Source of the DNA: Candidatus Hydrogenedentota bacterium
Lineage (GTDB): Bacteria > Hydrogenedentota > Hydrogenedentia > Hydrogenedentiales > GCA-2746185
Length of the DNA stretch: 7,788 bases
Assembly (NCBI GenBank): GCA_012965445.1
Contig: DTSJ01000402.1
Coordinates: forward strand, 1 to 7,788
Direction: 5' to 3'
The notes under the pieces were generated by a model. The model was not told where the DNA came from. It worked only from the letters and a program-made list of their open reading frames with translations, and made no database searches. Positions 1-7,498 of the stretch are shown in pieces (within the stretch, counting starts at the first letter, position 1; each line of letters opens with the position of its first letter). Both the position numbers and the translations under genes were made by a program.

Positions 1-1063
1 TGATGTGGCTGGCAATGAACGAAATTGAACGATGCGACCTAGGCGGCTTCTCGGTAGTACTCAGTGATGAGTCCTCCGAGCTTCTTTCGAGTCCGAATAT
101 TTCCTTTGGTTTGAGGCGCGAAGTCAGCATCGAGTACGACGTTACCCATCGATTGATGCGGCCTGCTTTCGTTGTAATGGGAGACCCAAGTTCGGACAAC
201 ATAATCAGCCTGCGCAGAGCTGAAGCAAGCAATGTGGTTGAGGCATTCCTTTTTGAGTCCTCCGACCCAGTTTTCCACGTAGGCATTCGCCTTCGGAGCC
301 TTGTAAGGCGTTCGAATACATCGAACATTTTCATCTTTCCAAAACTCCCTGAACTTGGCGCAGAATTTCGTATCCCTGTCATGAATCAGGAATTTCGGTC
401 TGACTCCAACGTCTTCGGGCCACATAGCGGCATTGCGCGCCTGCTGAGTCACCCATTCTTCATTGGGATTATAGGTAACGGGACTGCAAAATACCTTTCT
501 GGTGCCCAGATGAATGAAGACAAGAAAGTATGCGTCGAACGACCCGTACAATTTATGAACCTTCTTCGTAAAGAAATCCGTGGCAACGAGGCTATCCATG
601 TTGGCCTCAAGAAATGTCTTCCAAGGGACATGCCCCTTGCTTTTCCCTTTCGTCGGCTCGGGGAAGATGTCCTCCGCACTGAGAATATCTCGGACGGTTG
701 TCGAGCCTATCCTGAATCCCAGCTTCCTCAACTCGCCAACAATACGCCGACTCCCCCAACGCAGGTTGGCCCGAGCCATCATGCAGGCCAAATACCGAAC
801 AAACTTCGGCGTAGCAGGTCTACCAAGCTTCTTGAATACGTACCCGTGTCGACCCTTCCGGAGCCACGTCTTGTAAGTAGAAGGGCGAACGACTAACATA
901 ACGTCATCAATGTCATGCTCGACGAGGCCACCCAGTCGCACCAGCTCCGCCCGCTCCTTAGACGTCGGTACAATTCGGGTAGCATCTATGCGAGACCTCA
1001 ACATCGAAATTTGAAACTCCAACAACCGCAATCAAATGTTGAATCTAGGGCTCATCCACTGCA
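1..1063 (-). mobile_element. Insertion sequence with a single DDE transposase gene (ends tentative)
   Basis: The transposase gene at 39-1031 fills almost the whole element. A candidate pair of terminal inverted repeats is visible: bases 1-12 read TGATGTGGCTGG, and the complement of 1063 down to 1052 reads TGCAGTGGATGA, matching at 8 of 12 positions. These ends would give the TG...CA termini common in IS3-like elements and a length near 1063 bp. The left repeat begins at the first base of the window, so the true left end may lie further left and the flanking target duplication cannot be checked. With this right end, only 32 bases separate the element tip from the transposase start, which leaves no room for a separate orfA and suggests a single-ORF element. 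The transposase assignment is firm, but the boundaries are only a proposal. Confidence 0.45.
39..1031 (-). CDS. IS transposase, DDE integrase-core (rve) family
   Basis: This 330-residue protein would cut and join the ends of the insertion sequence that carries it. A helix-turn-helix-like DNA-binding region lies at about residues 40-120 (RPATPKFVRY, then NLRWGSRRIVGELRKLG). It is followed by an integrase core with a complete catalytic triad: D152 in VATDFF, D218 in LIHDRDTKF and E253 in ANAYVENW. The spacing D218-34 residues-E253 and a lysine seven residues after the glutamate (K260) are those of IS3-like transposases. The HYNESRPHQSMGN segment near residue 290 and the ITEYYRE tail are typical of this family, so the gene looks full length and potentially active. 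The start is a TTG at 1031, immediately after an in-frame TGA and without a clear Shine-Dalgarno site. An ATG at 1004 is possible, but it would remove the LLEFQ segment that I recall as conserved in relatives. The gene is transcribed away from the ceramidase-like pair. Confidence 0.9.
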   Translation of the reverse strand: MRLLEFQISMLRSRIDATRIVPTSKERAELVRLGGLVEHDIDDVMLVVRPSTYKTWLRKGRHGYVFKKLGRPATPKFVRYLACMMARANLRWGSRRIVGELRKLGFRIGSTTVRDILSAEDIFPEPTKGKSKGHVPWKTFLEANMDSLVATDFFTKKVHKLYGSFDAYFLVFIHLGTRKVFCSPVTYNPNEEWVTQQARNAAMWPEDVGVRPKFLIHDRDTKFCAKFREFWKDENVRCIRTPYKAPKANAYVENWVGGLKKECLNHIACFSSAQADYVVRTWVSHYNESRPHQSMGNVVLDADFAPQTKGNIRTRKKLGGLITEYYREAA

Positions 1064-1405
1064 TAATGATCGAAACAAGAGGGTACAAAACACGATTCAT
1101 GGGAAATACTATCCTTTGATGGAAAAACATAAAATGCCTGTAAACAAAGGCCGTAGTGTAACATCTATATTTCCGCGCACCCAGGAATCAATCGAAATCG
1201 CCGCGTGACGATAAAGGTTGGCCGATTTCGGACGTTTTTGGGGCTCCATTTCCGCTCCCACCAATTCGCGCATTTCGAAAAACGTAGTACTCAGACAATA
1301 TTGAATTTCGTTCGCACGAAGAAGGAGACTCAGGTTATCGTACGTATTCCAGCCCATGACGTCGTGTTTTGAGTGCAGGTCAACCCTTAGATGAGAGCAT
1401 AACTT
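1064..1405. other. Gene-free leader between the IS and the ceramidase-like pair
   Basis: These 342 bases hold no convincing gene. A minus-strand frame of 82 codons at 1109-1357 lacks a ribosome binding site and any recognisable motif. The promoter of the downstream plus-strand pair should lie here, but I see no clear -35/-10 pair. An AT-rich patch at 1296-1306 (CAATATTGAAT) is the best -10-like stretch. A short perfect inverted repeat, TTCGT-TCGC-ACGAA, lies at 1307-1320, and TTTCGAAA at 1273-1280 is self-complementary; both are short enough to arise by chance. A weak Shine-Dalgarno sequence, GAGAG, lies at 1393-1397, eight bases before the ATG at 1406. Confidence 0.5.
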
Positions 1406-2779
1406 ATGAGTCGAGCATATATTTTCGTAACAGGTCTTTTTTTTGTCGGTATTTGTTCCTTTAATTCACACGCCTCGGATGAAGATCTATCGATTCGGCT
1501 GGGCACCTTCGTTGTCGATGCTTCCCCGCCGATCGGCAGTCCATTGGCATATAACCCCTGTAAAGCGATTGGAATGCCGCTCACCGCGCGCGGGATTGTA
1601 TTGAAGGGAGCTGGTGAGCCGATTGTGCTTTGCGCTGTGGATTGGATCGGAATCAGTAATGGCGGCTACGACGAGTGGCGAGAAACGATAGCCAAGGCCG
1701 TCAAAACTACTCCCGAACGTGTCGCAGTTCACACCTTGCATCAGCATGACGCGCCAGTGTGTGATTTCAGTGCGGCGGAATTATTGAATGAAGCAGGCTA
1801 TGCAGGAACAATGTTTGACGTTGCCTTCGCGCGCCGGACAATCGCGAATGTTGCCGATGCCGCAAAGCAGGCTCTAGACGATGCAACGGTCGTTACTCAT
1901 GTCGGTTTGGGAGAAGCCGCTGTAGAGAAGGTCGCTTCGAATCGTCGTATTTTGGGTGAGGATGGAAAAGTTAGGGTCGTTCGTTATACGTCTACGACAG
2001 ACCCGGCGGTCCGTGCCGAACCGGAAGGGGTCATCGACCCACTGGTTAAATCGATTAGCTTTTGGAATGTGGACGAGCCGTTGGTTGTACTGACGTACTA
2101 CGCGACTCATCCGCAGAGTTATTATCAAACAGGCGTCGCGAATCCTGATTTTCCTGGAATGGCGCGCTTCTTGAGAGAAACGACTCATAACGGCCTCACG
2201 CATGTTCATTTCAATGGTGCGGGCGGTAATATAGGCGCAGGAAAGTATAATGATGGAGCGCATGAGAATCGCCAGGTATTGGCTATTCGTCTTGCCGAAG
2301 GAATGGCCAAAGCGTATCAGGCAACAGAAAAATATCCTGTCACGGCAGATGATCTGGATTGGACAGTACTACCAGTTTCGTTGCCTGTCGCGAAGCACTT
2401 AGACGAGAACGAGTTGATGGCTCAACTCAAAGATAGCAAGGATATTCGCGCTGCGCTGCGAAATGAGATTGCCAAGGATCTCGTCTGGCTGCGACGCTCG
2501 CGGAGGGGCCATACTGTCGATCTCACATGTCTTAGACTTGGTCCGGCGCGTATTCTTCACATGCCCGGCGAGTTGGCCGTTGAGTATCAGTTGGCAGCAC
2601 AGAAAATGCGCTCCGATCAGTTTGTCGCCATGGCTGCTTATGGGGAATATGCGCCAGGATACATCTGCTTGAAAGAACATTATTCGCAAGGGGGCTATGA
2701 AGACAGCCCCGGCGCTTCGAAGGTGGCTCCGGAAGTAGAGGAAGTTTTGATGCCCGCCATGCGAGAACTTCTAAAATGA
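1406..2779 (+). CDS. Exported neutral/alkaline ceramidase-like hydrolase, divergent copy
   Basis: This 457-residue protein resembles the catalytic domain of neutral ceramidases (Ceramidase_alk family), zinc enzymes that cleave the amide bond of ceramide to give a sphingoid base and a fatty acid. A signal peptide is visible: the hydrophobic stretch IFVTGLFFVGIC, then SHA-SD with likely cleavage after A23. The mature start, RLGTFVVDASPPIGSPLA, fits the family's beginning. Candidate zinc ligands are H112/H114 in HQHDAP, in the place of the family's HTHTAP/HTHSGP, and H235 in THPQSYYQTG, followed by PDFPGMAR as in ceramidases. E389 in MPGE and Y419 in YAPGY match the C-terminal glutamate and tyrosine positions. 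The usual SNGTSGD-type loop is altered to FNGAGGN at 269-275. The protein lacks the extra C-terminal domain of full-length neutral ceramidases (about 650-780 residues). The start at 1406 has a weak GAGAG site. The stop overlaps the next gene's first ATG, so the two are probably co-expressed. True substrate is unknown. Confidence 0.85.
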   Translation: MSRAYIFVTGLFFVGICSFNSHASDEDLSIRLGTFVVDASPPIGSPLAYNPCKAIGMPLTARGIVLKGAGEPIVLCAVDWIGISNGGYDEWRETIAKAVKTTPERVAVHTLHQHDAPVCDFSAAELLNEAGYAGTMFDVAFARRTIANVADAAKQALDDATVVTHVGLGEAAVEKVASNRRILGEDGKVRVVRYTSTTDPAVRAEPEGVIDPLVKSISFWNVDEPLVVLTYYATHPQSYYQTGVANPDFPGMARFLRETTHNGLTHVHFNGAGGNIGAGKYNDGAHENRQVLAIRLAEGMAKAYQATEKYPVTADDLDWTVLPVSLPVAKHLDENELMAQLKDSKDIRAALRNEIAKDLVWLRRSRRGHTVDLTCLRLGPARILHMPGELAVEYQLAAQKMRSDQFVAMAAYGEYAPGYICLKEHYSQGGYEDSPGASKVAPEVEEVLMPAMRELLK

Positions 2780-2781
2780 CT

Positions 2782-2787
2782 GAGGTG
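2782..2787 (+). promoter_or_regulatory. Shine-Dalgarno site favouring the start at 2797
   Basis: GAGGTG lies nine bases before the ATG at 2797, the best Shine-Dalgarno match near this junction. The alternative ATG at 2776 overlaps the upstream stop as ATGA (2776-2779), an arrangement usually read by translational coupling, but it has no comparable site at good spacing. The site therefore favours 2797, which also gives a more classical signal peptide. Confidence 0.5.
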
Positions 2788-2796
2788 TCCAGTCCG

Positions 2797-4239
2797 ATGA
2801 AAATTTATCACCGTTTTCTTCTTGTTTGCTGTTGCTCGTTATTCTTGGTTGTCACTGCTCAGGTCAATGGAAGTGAAGAAGGAGTATTCAGGGCAGGCGT
2901 CGCTACGAGCAACATTACACCGTGGACGGGTCTTTCCCTGGCGGGCCACATGCGTGATCGGAAGGTCTCAGCGGTGCATGATGAATTGTATGTGAGGGCT
3001 CTAGTTCTCGACGATGCAAGCACGAAAATGGTTTTGGTGACTGTGGACAGCTGCATGGTGCCGAGAGCGATATTTAATGCTGCAAAGTCTATGATCGAGA
3101 AGTCCATCGGTATTCCTTCGACACATATGTTGATGGCTGCCACACATACCCATACAGCTCCATGTGCGACACCCGTTTTTCAAACCAACGCGGATCCAGA
3201 ATACACACAATTCCTGACACGACGTATTGCCGATGCGGTCGTTCGCGCTCACAATGGTCTCGCGCCTGCCCGGGTAGCACACGGTTCGGGAACACTGCTG
3301 GAAGAGGTTCACAATCGGCGTTGGTACATGAAGCCCGGCACTGCGGGCATGAATCCTTTTGGGTCAAGCGATGACGCGGTCAAGATGAATCCTCCGCGCG
3401 CGAGCACGAATATGATCAAACCTGCGGGGCCAGTTGATCCTGAAATCGCTTTCCTGGCCATTGAGTACCTTGATGGGCAACCCATGGCGTTGCTGGCAAA
3501 CTATTCGTTGCATTATGTCGGCGGCACAGGTGCGAACGAGGCTTCGGCTGATTACTTTGGAATTTTTGCCGATCGAATTTCGGCGTTGTTGGGGGTTACC
3601 GAAGCGTCAAAACCTTTTATCGGGATGATGTCCAATGGCACGAGCGGGGATATTAACAATATTGACTTTACCGTATCCGGCAAACGCCAAGAGCCTTACA
3701 AGCAGATGACTATTGTTGCCCACAAGGCCGCGGAGCGCGTTCACGCCGCGTATCAGGATTTGGTCTTCGAGAATTGGGTTAAATTGGGTGCCGTGCAGCG
3801 CGAAGTTAACTTGAGTGTACGCCTTCCATCGAAACGTGATGTTGAGAAGGCCCGTGCAATTATGGCTTCGGCGAAAGGGCCGGATATGATTGGTTATCGT
3901 GAGATTTACGCCCGGGAAACTGTCTTATTGAGCGAGTATCCGTCAGAAGTTCCGCTAATTCTACAGGCCATGCGTGTCGGAGACTTGGCCATCACCGCGA
4001 TTCCATGCGAAGTTTTCGTTGAAATTGGCTTGGATCTAAAAAGGGAAAGCCCTTTCTCCCGGACGTTCACAATGGAGCTGGCGAACGGTTACAACGGCTA
4101 TCTCCCGACGGAAGAACAACATGGATACGGAGGGTACGAGACTTGGCGAGCGCGTTCCAGTTATCTCGAAGTTACCGCCGCGGATAAAATCACTGAGGCT
4201 ATTCTCGAATTACTACGGGAAGTGGCGCCCCCAAAGTAA
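2797..4239 (+). CDS. Exported neutral/alkaline ceramidase-like hydrolase, canonical copy
   Basis: This protein of 480 residues from ATG 2797 (487 from ATG 2776) carries the clearest Ceramidase_alk features in the window. Numbering from 2797, a signal peptide (MKIYHR, then LLVCCCSLFLVVTA) is probably cleaved between residues 21 and 25. The mature chain starts FRAGVATSNITPWTGLSLAG, as in this family. Zinc-ligand candidates are H117 and H119 in ATHTHTAP and H239 in YSLHYVGG. SNGTSGDINN at 279-288 is the conserved loop near the active site. E405 in PCEVFVE and the tyrosines of ANGYNGYLPTEE (432 and 435) match the C-terminal catalytic and metal-binding positions, and HGYGGYE follows. The mature protein should hydrolyse an amide-linked substrate outside the cytoplasm, as characterised neutral ceramidases do. 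It is shorter than those enzymes and lacks their C-terminal domain, so ceramide itself is not assured as substrate. It ends 11 bases from the convergent propeller-cytochrome gene. Confidence 0.9.
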   Translation: MKIYHRFLLVCCCSLFLVVTAQVNGSEEGVFRAGVATSNITPWTGLSLAGHMRDRKVSAVHDELYVRALVLDDASTKMVLVTVDSCMVPRAIFNAAKSMIEKSIGIPSTHMLMAATHTHTAPCATPVFQTNADPEYTQFLTRRIADAVVRAHNGLAPARVAHGSGTLLEEVHNRRWYMKPGTAGMNPFGSSDDAVKMNPPRASTNMIKPAGPVDPEIAFLAIEYLDGQPMALLANYSLHYVGGTGANEASADYFGIFADRISALLGVTEASKPFIGMMSNGTSGDINNIDFTVSGKRQEPYKQMTIVAHKAAERVHAAYQDLVFENWVKLGAVQREVNLSVRLPSKRDVEKARAIMASAKGPDMIGYREIYARETVLLSEYPSEVPLILQAMRVGDLAITAIPCEVFVEIGLDLKRESPFSRTFTMELANGYNGYLPTEEQHGYGGYETWRARSSYLEVTAADKITEAILELLREVAPPK

Positions 4240-4250
4240 ACGTATGCACA
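4240..4250. other. 11-base convergent junction
   Basis: The TAA of the second ceramidase-like gene (4237-4239) and the TAG of the minus-strand propeller-cytochrome gene (4251-4253) face each other across only 11 bases. I see no stem-loop with a T-run in or around the gap, so transcripts from the two strands are likely to overlap at their 3' ends unless termination is factor-dependent. Confidence 0.6.
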
Positions 4251-7235
4251 CTACTCAGCTTTCAGGAAACCGAGCAAGTCGCGCAGCTCCTGCCGCGTCA
4301 TCGCTTCTTCGAGTTCTTCGGGCATCATCGATAAACTATTGCTTTCCAACACTGCGATATTTTCGCGCAGGATTGACGTCTTGATACCCAGTCCTTGTTT
4401 GAGGGTGACGCTGGTGGAGGTCTCTGATTCAATTAGGCCGATGTAAACTTCGCCGTCGACGGTTTCGACGTAGTAACTTTCGTAACCGCTGAGCATAAGG
4501 CGATTCGGATTGATGATATGAACGAGAATTGATTCGAGCGACTGGCTGCGAATTCCAGTGAGGTCGGGTCCTACGTCGTGACCAATACCCCCGTATCGGT
4601 GACAGCCCATACATACCTCCTGAAACACACGACGGCCATTCTCGGGATTCGGTGTAAGCGTAAGGACATCGCGGTTTTCCTCGTAGCGTGTCGCCGCATC
4701 CCTTTCGTCGATGGATGCAAATAGCGCAACTGCACGTTCACTTTGGTCTTGGTTTCTTGCTTTAATCAGGCGGGCGCGACTTCGTGCGTCGATGGACCAA
4801 GCGCCGATGCTTTCGTTCTCCAGAGCCGAGAGAAGAAGTTCGATGCCGTTCGCACTACTGAGAATACCGTTGAGGGCTGTTTTTCTTGTCTCGCCAGAAA
4901 ATCCCAGCCAAACTTCGCGCTTGAGATAGTCGTGTGCCACGCGTTCATTTTGAAATCCGTTGAGTTCCGTCACGGCGGCAATTTGATGCAGTTGCATCGT
5001 GTTGGGGCTGAGGAGCTGGGTTAGTGCTTCACCGGACGTGTCGAAGTCTGCCTTTCCTAAGACCCGAATCGCGAGTAGCTTTACTTCTTGAGAAATTGCA
5101 GGTGTGGCCAGCAGTTTCTTGCAGGCAACGATCCAATCATCAATCACATTTGATTTTTTTGGATCTTTGCTCGAGATCGCGCTGCGCAATTTTTCAATTG
5201 GTGTTGAACTGTTTGGGAAATTCTTGCTGCTCTGGACCCCGTCGAGTGCCCCCTTAAGAGCAGCCAAACGCCAGGTGCTTTCTCCTGTGTGGTCACCGTC
5301 AATAACGATTTCTATATGCCGCGCAACAGATTCTGGCGGTTCAGATAACGCAATGATCCGACTGAGTCCCTCCATGAATTCGGGCCATCCGTTATCTCCC
5401 TCCAGGTCATTTTGCAAGAGCTGTTCCGAAAAAGCGGCCGCTGCTTCGCCCAGAGCACTTAGCACGGCTACTCGAGCCCAGGGATCGTCGATATCCTTCT
5501 TGAGGATAGAAGAAAGTGCTGATAGCGTGTCTGAATTCGGCGATTCGATATCGCCCAATACCAGTGCACAGGCAAAACGAACATTTGCGCTAGGGTCGTG
5601 GGCAAGATTGATGATATCGATGAGTAATTCGGCGATTGGTTCACCCAGCTCTCGGGCGAGTCGAAGGCCTTGTTCGCGGATGTCTGGAGAATCAGCGTGA
5701 AGGGCTGCGCGTATGTGAGAGAACGTGAGCGCATCGGCTGCATTAAGTAGATGTAGAGAAAGGGTGCGCGCACGCGAAGGCTTTTTGGCGCGCAACAATG
5801 CTTCCAGAAGAGCAATGATGTTCGGATCCAAATTCTCGAGCAGGAGTCGCTGTGCAGTGTCCCGGTGCCATCCATTGGGATGTGCAAGTGTCTCGACGAG
5901 CGCTTGAGGCGTCGATGCGTCGAATTTGGCAGGACGAAGTCCTTCCTTGGCTGAGATTCGATAAATACGACCGTTCGCTTTTCCCGCGTCGAAATCAGTC
6001 GTCGCTGCGACCTCGTCCGGAAGATAGGTGGGGTGCTCAATTGTTTTTCGGTACATATCGCAAAAATACAAGGAGCCGTCGGGGCCGTTGGTCAGAAACA
6101 CCGGGCGAGACCATTCATCTGTCGTGGCGAGGAATTCCGATGTCAATTCATCCAATCCACGATGTGCTTCGAAACTACCTCCTTTACTTACGATCACGTC
6201 CCGATGAATTAGGTTTCCAGTAGGTTCGCAGACGAAGCCATTTCCGTAGTATTTCTTGGGTAGAGCATTTCCTCGGTAGATCATTAGGCCGCACGCGGCA
6301 GTGAACGTGCCTTCATGTGCGTAAGCGGTCGTGGTAGCGCTACTTAGGGCGAAGACACGTGATGCGGCTCCGTGAACGGGAATGTCTTGAACCAAGGTAG
6401 ATGCATTCAAGTACGGGTTGCGCGTCAGATCGGCTGCTTCAAGAACGCTGTGAACTAAATGATTTCGGTTGCTGCATGTGAACTTATGGCCGAAATCGTC
6501 AAAAGTAAGGCCGAATTGAGCGCGACCGGCGCGGGCTTCAAGTGCATGGGTAAGGGGATTGTAACGCAGGTCGTTACGCCGCATGTCCAGTTCAGGTATT
6601 TCAGGATGCCCTGGTACCCCAATGGTGCCGCCGCTCAGCCCACTGGTAAAGTGTAGCCAGTTGTCGATACCGAGTGTAGGATGGCTGACGTAGAGCTGAG
6701 TGGAACCGCCTCGCCTGAATCCCTTGAGAAATATTTCGCGAATATCTGCTTCACCATCCCCGTCAACGTCTTTCAAGAAATACACGTGTGGCGCCGCCGT
6801 CACCAATACACCGCCTTTCCAAGGCATGATACCATTCGGAAAATCGAATCCCTTCGCAAATACGCTTCGAGTCTCGTAACTCCCATCGTCGTCCTCATCC
6901 CGCAACAACGCAACTGATCCCACGGGGCCATCTGATCCGCCCGAAGGGTATCCACGATTCTCTACTACGTACAGATTACCCAGTTCATCGAAGCACATCG
7001 CGACGGGATCAAATACTTCTGGTTCCGCAGCGACCAATTCGATATGCAAGCCATTTGGAACTACAAACCGCGCACTTGACGCCTCAGGTGACAGAGCCTC
7101 TATTTGATCCGGATATCCCAACGTCTGTATTGACAAGAGACACATTGAAAACCACACCAAGATTTTCGGTGAGGCCAACGACAGACATTCTCTCAAGTGA
7201 GATGTGCCATTCTGAATAGCTCGTTCAGGCTTCAT
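4251..7235 (-). CDS. Secreted PVC-type propeller / HEAT-repeat / c-type cytochrome protein
   Basis: This 994-residue protein (from ATG 7235) has the three-part layout of PVC-specific putative dehydrogenases. After a hydrophobic export segment (about residues 25-40, ILVWFSMCLLSIQTLG), residues 55-430 form a beta-propeller of the 'putative membrane-bound dehydrogenase' type. It starts FVVPNGLHIELVAAEPEV and carries two Asp-rich, calcium-loop-like segments, DEDDDG at 113-118 and DVDGDGEAD at 156-164. Residues 440-850 are helical HEAT-like repeats, for example PSANVRFACALVLGD and PWARVAVLSALGE. The C-terminal heme domain holds the c-heme attachment motif CMGCH at 875-879, GPDLTG at 889-894 and SMMPEE at 969-974, where M970 or M971 could be the distal ligand. 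The family is thought to act in extracytoplasmic oxidation with electron transfer through the heme, but members are largely uncharacterised. A GTG start at 7304 would add 23 residues; I prefer 7235 because the leader is then shorter, although neither start has a strong Shine-Dalgarno site. No frameshift is seen. Confidence 0.9.
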   Translation of the reverse strand: MKPERAIQNGTSHLRECLSLASPKILVWFSMCLLSIQTLGYPDQIEALSPEASSARFVVPNGLHIELVAAEPEVFDPVAMCFDELGNLYVVENRGYPSGGSDGPVGSVALLRDEDDDGSYETRSVFAKGFDFPNGIMPWKGGVLVTAAPHVYFLKDVDGDGEADIREIFLKGFRRGGSTQLYVSHPTLGIDNWLHFTSGLSGGTIGVPGHPEIPELDMRRNDLRYNPLTHALEARAGRAQFGLTFDDFGHKFTCSNRNHLVHSVLEAADLTRNPYLNASTLVQDIPVHGAASRVFALSSATTTAYAHEGTFTAACGLMIYRGNALPKKYYGNGFVCEPTGNLIHRDVIVSKGGSFEAHRGLDELTSEFLATTDEWSRPVFLTNGPDGSLYFCDMYRKTIEHPTYLPDEVAATTDFDAGKANGRIYRISAKEGLRPAKFDASTPQALVETLAHPNGWHRDTAQRLLLENLDPNIIALLEALLRAKKPSRARTLSLHLLNAADALTFSHIRAALHADSPDIREQGLRLARELGEPIAELLIDIINLAHDPSANVRFACALVLGDIESPNSDTLSALSSILKKDIDDPWARVAVLSALGEAAAAFSEQLLQNDLEGDNGWPEFMEGLSRIIALSEPPESVARHIEIVIDGDHTGESTWRLAALKGALDGVQSSKNFPNSSTPIEKLRSAISSKDPKKSNVIDDWIVACKKLLATPAISQEVKLLAIRVLGKADFDTSGEALTQLLSPNTMQLHQIAAVTELNGFQNERVAHDYLKREVWLGFSGETRKTALNGILSSANGIELLLSALENESIGAWSIDARSRARLIKARNQDQSERAVALFASIDERDAATRYEENRDVLTLTPNPENGRRVFQEVCMGCHRYGGIGHDVGPDLTGIRSQSLESILVHIINPNRLMLSGYESYYVETVDGEVYIGLIESETSTSVTLKQGLGIKTSILRENIAVLESNSLSMMPEELEEAMTRQELRDLLGFLKAE

Positions 7236-7324
7236 GCAATTCTTACTGTTAGCGTCAATGTAGTTCCCCGTTTCGTAAAATAACCCAGCGAACTTTCGAA
7301 ACACTGTGAATACCGAGTATATAC

Positions 7325-7341
7325 ATTTTCGAGTGGAAAAT
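7325..7341. repeat. Short perfect inverted repeat upstream of the propeller-cytochrome gene
   Basis: ATTTTC at 7325-7330 and GAAAAT at 7336-7341 are exact reverse complements around the spacer GAGTG. The repeat lies 90 bases before the ATG at 7235 (21 before the GTG at 7304), next to the TATATA stretch, where an operator could sit. Six AT-rich base pairs may occur by chance, and no T-run suggests a terminator, so the call describes structure only. Confidence 0.3.
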
Positions 7342-7351
7342 CTCTGTCCCC

Positions 7352-7498
7352 TTATTCCCTGAACCGAATACGTAATGGCTGTTTCTCAGCAAGTCTATTT
7401 CTCGTGGATTCCTCCTCGCGCGCCCAAATTAGTTCGAATATCGATCCAAATACGACACCAATTTCTAACTCATCGGCAATATACCAGTAGATTTTCAT
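7352..7498 (-). CDS. Possible small ORF, 48 codons, unrecognised
   Basis: From ATG 7498 to TAA 7352 the minus strand reads a 48-residue peptide that starts MKIYWYIADELEIGVVFGSI and ends with a charged tail (AREEESTRNRLAEKQ, then PLRIRFRE). The frame stays open for a further 18 codons upstream of the ATG. I do not recognise it, and no Shine-Dalgarno sequence precedes the ATG. The hydrophobic-then-charged pattern is gene-like, and it lies on the same strand as its neighbours. It could equally be a chance open frame in a spacer or a remnant of a longer gene. Confidence 0.2.
   Translation of the reverse strand: MKIYWYIADELEIGVVFGSIFELIWAREEESTRNRLAEKQPLRIRFRE

Noticed and set aside
3..896. Plus-strand open frame of 297 codons opposite the transposase
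   Set aside because: It lies fully antisense to a clear DDE transposase with an intact catalytic triad and shows no domain of its own; it is a shadow frame.
1109..1357. Minus-strand frame of 82 codons in the leader before the ceramidase-like pair
   Set aside because: No ribosome binding site, no recognisable motif and low-complexity mixed composition; more likely chance than a gene.
1418..1459. Lipoprotein signal (VGIC) in the first ceramidase-like protein
   Set aside because: The residue before the cysteine is Ile, not the Gly/Ala/Ser expected in a lipobox, and a good signal peptidase I site (SHA-SD) follows six residues later.
5104..5700. Plus-strand open frame of 198 codons inside the propeller-cytochrome gene
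   Set aside because: It is antisense to the HEAT-repeat region of a well-supported gene, and its Ser/Arg-rich composition is typical of a shadow frame.
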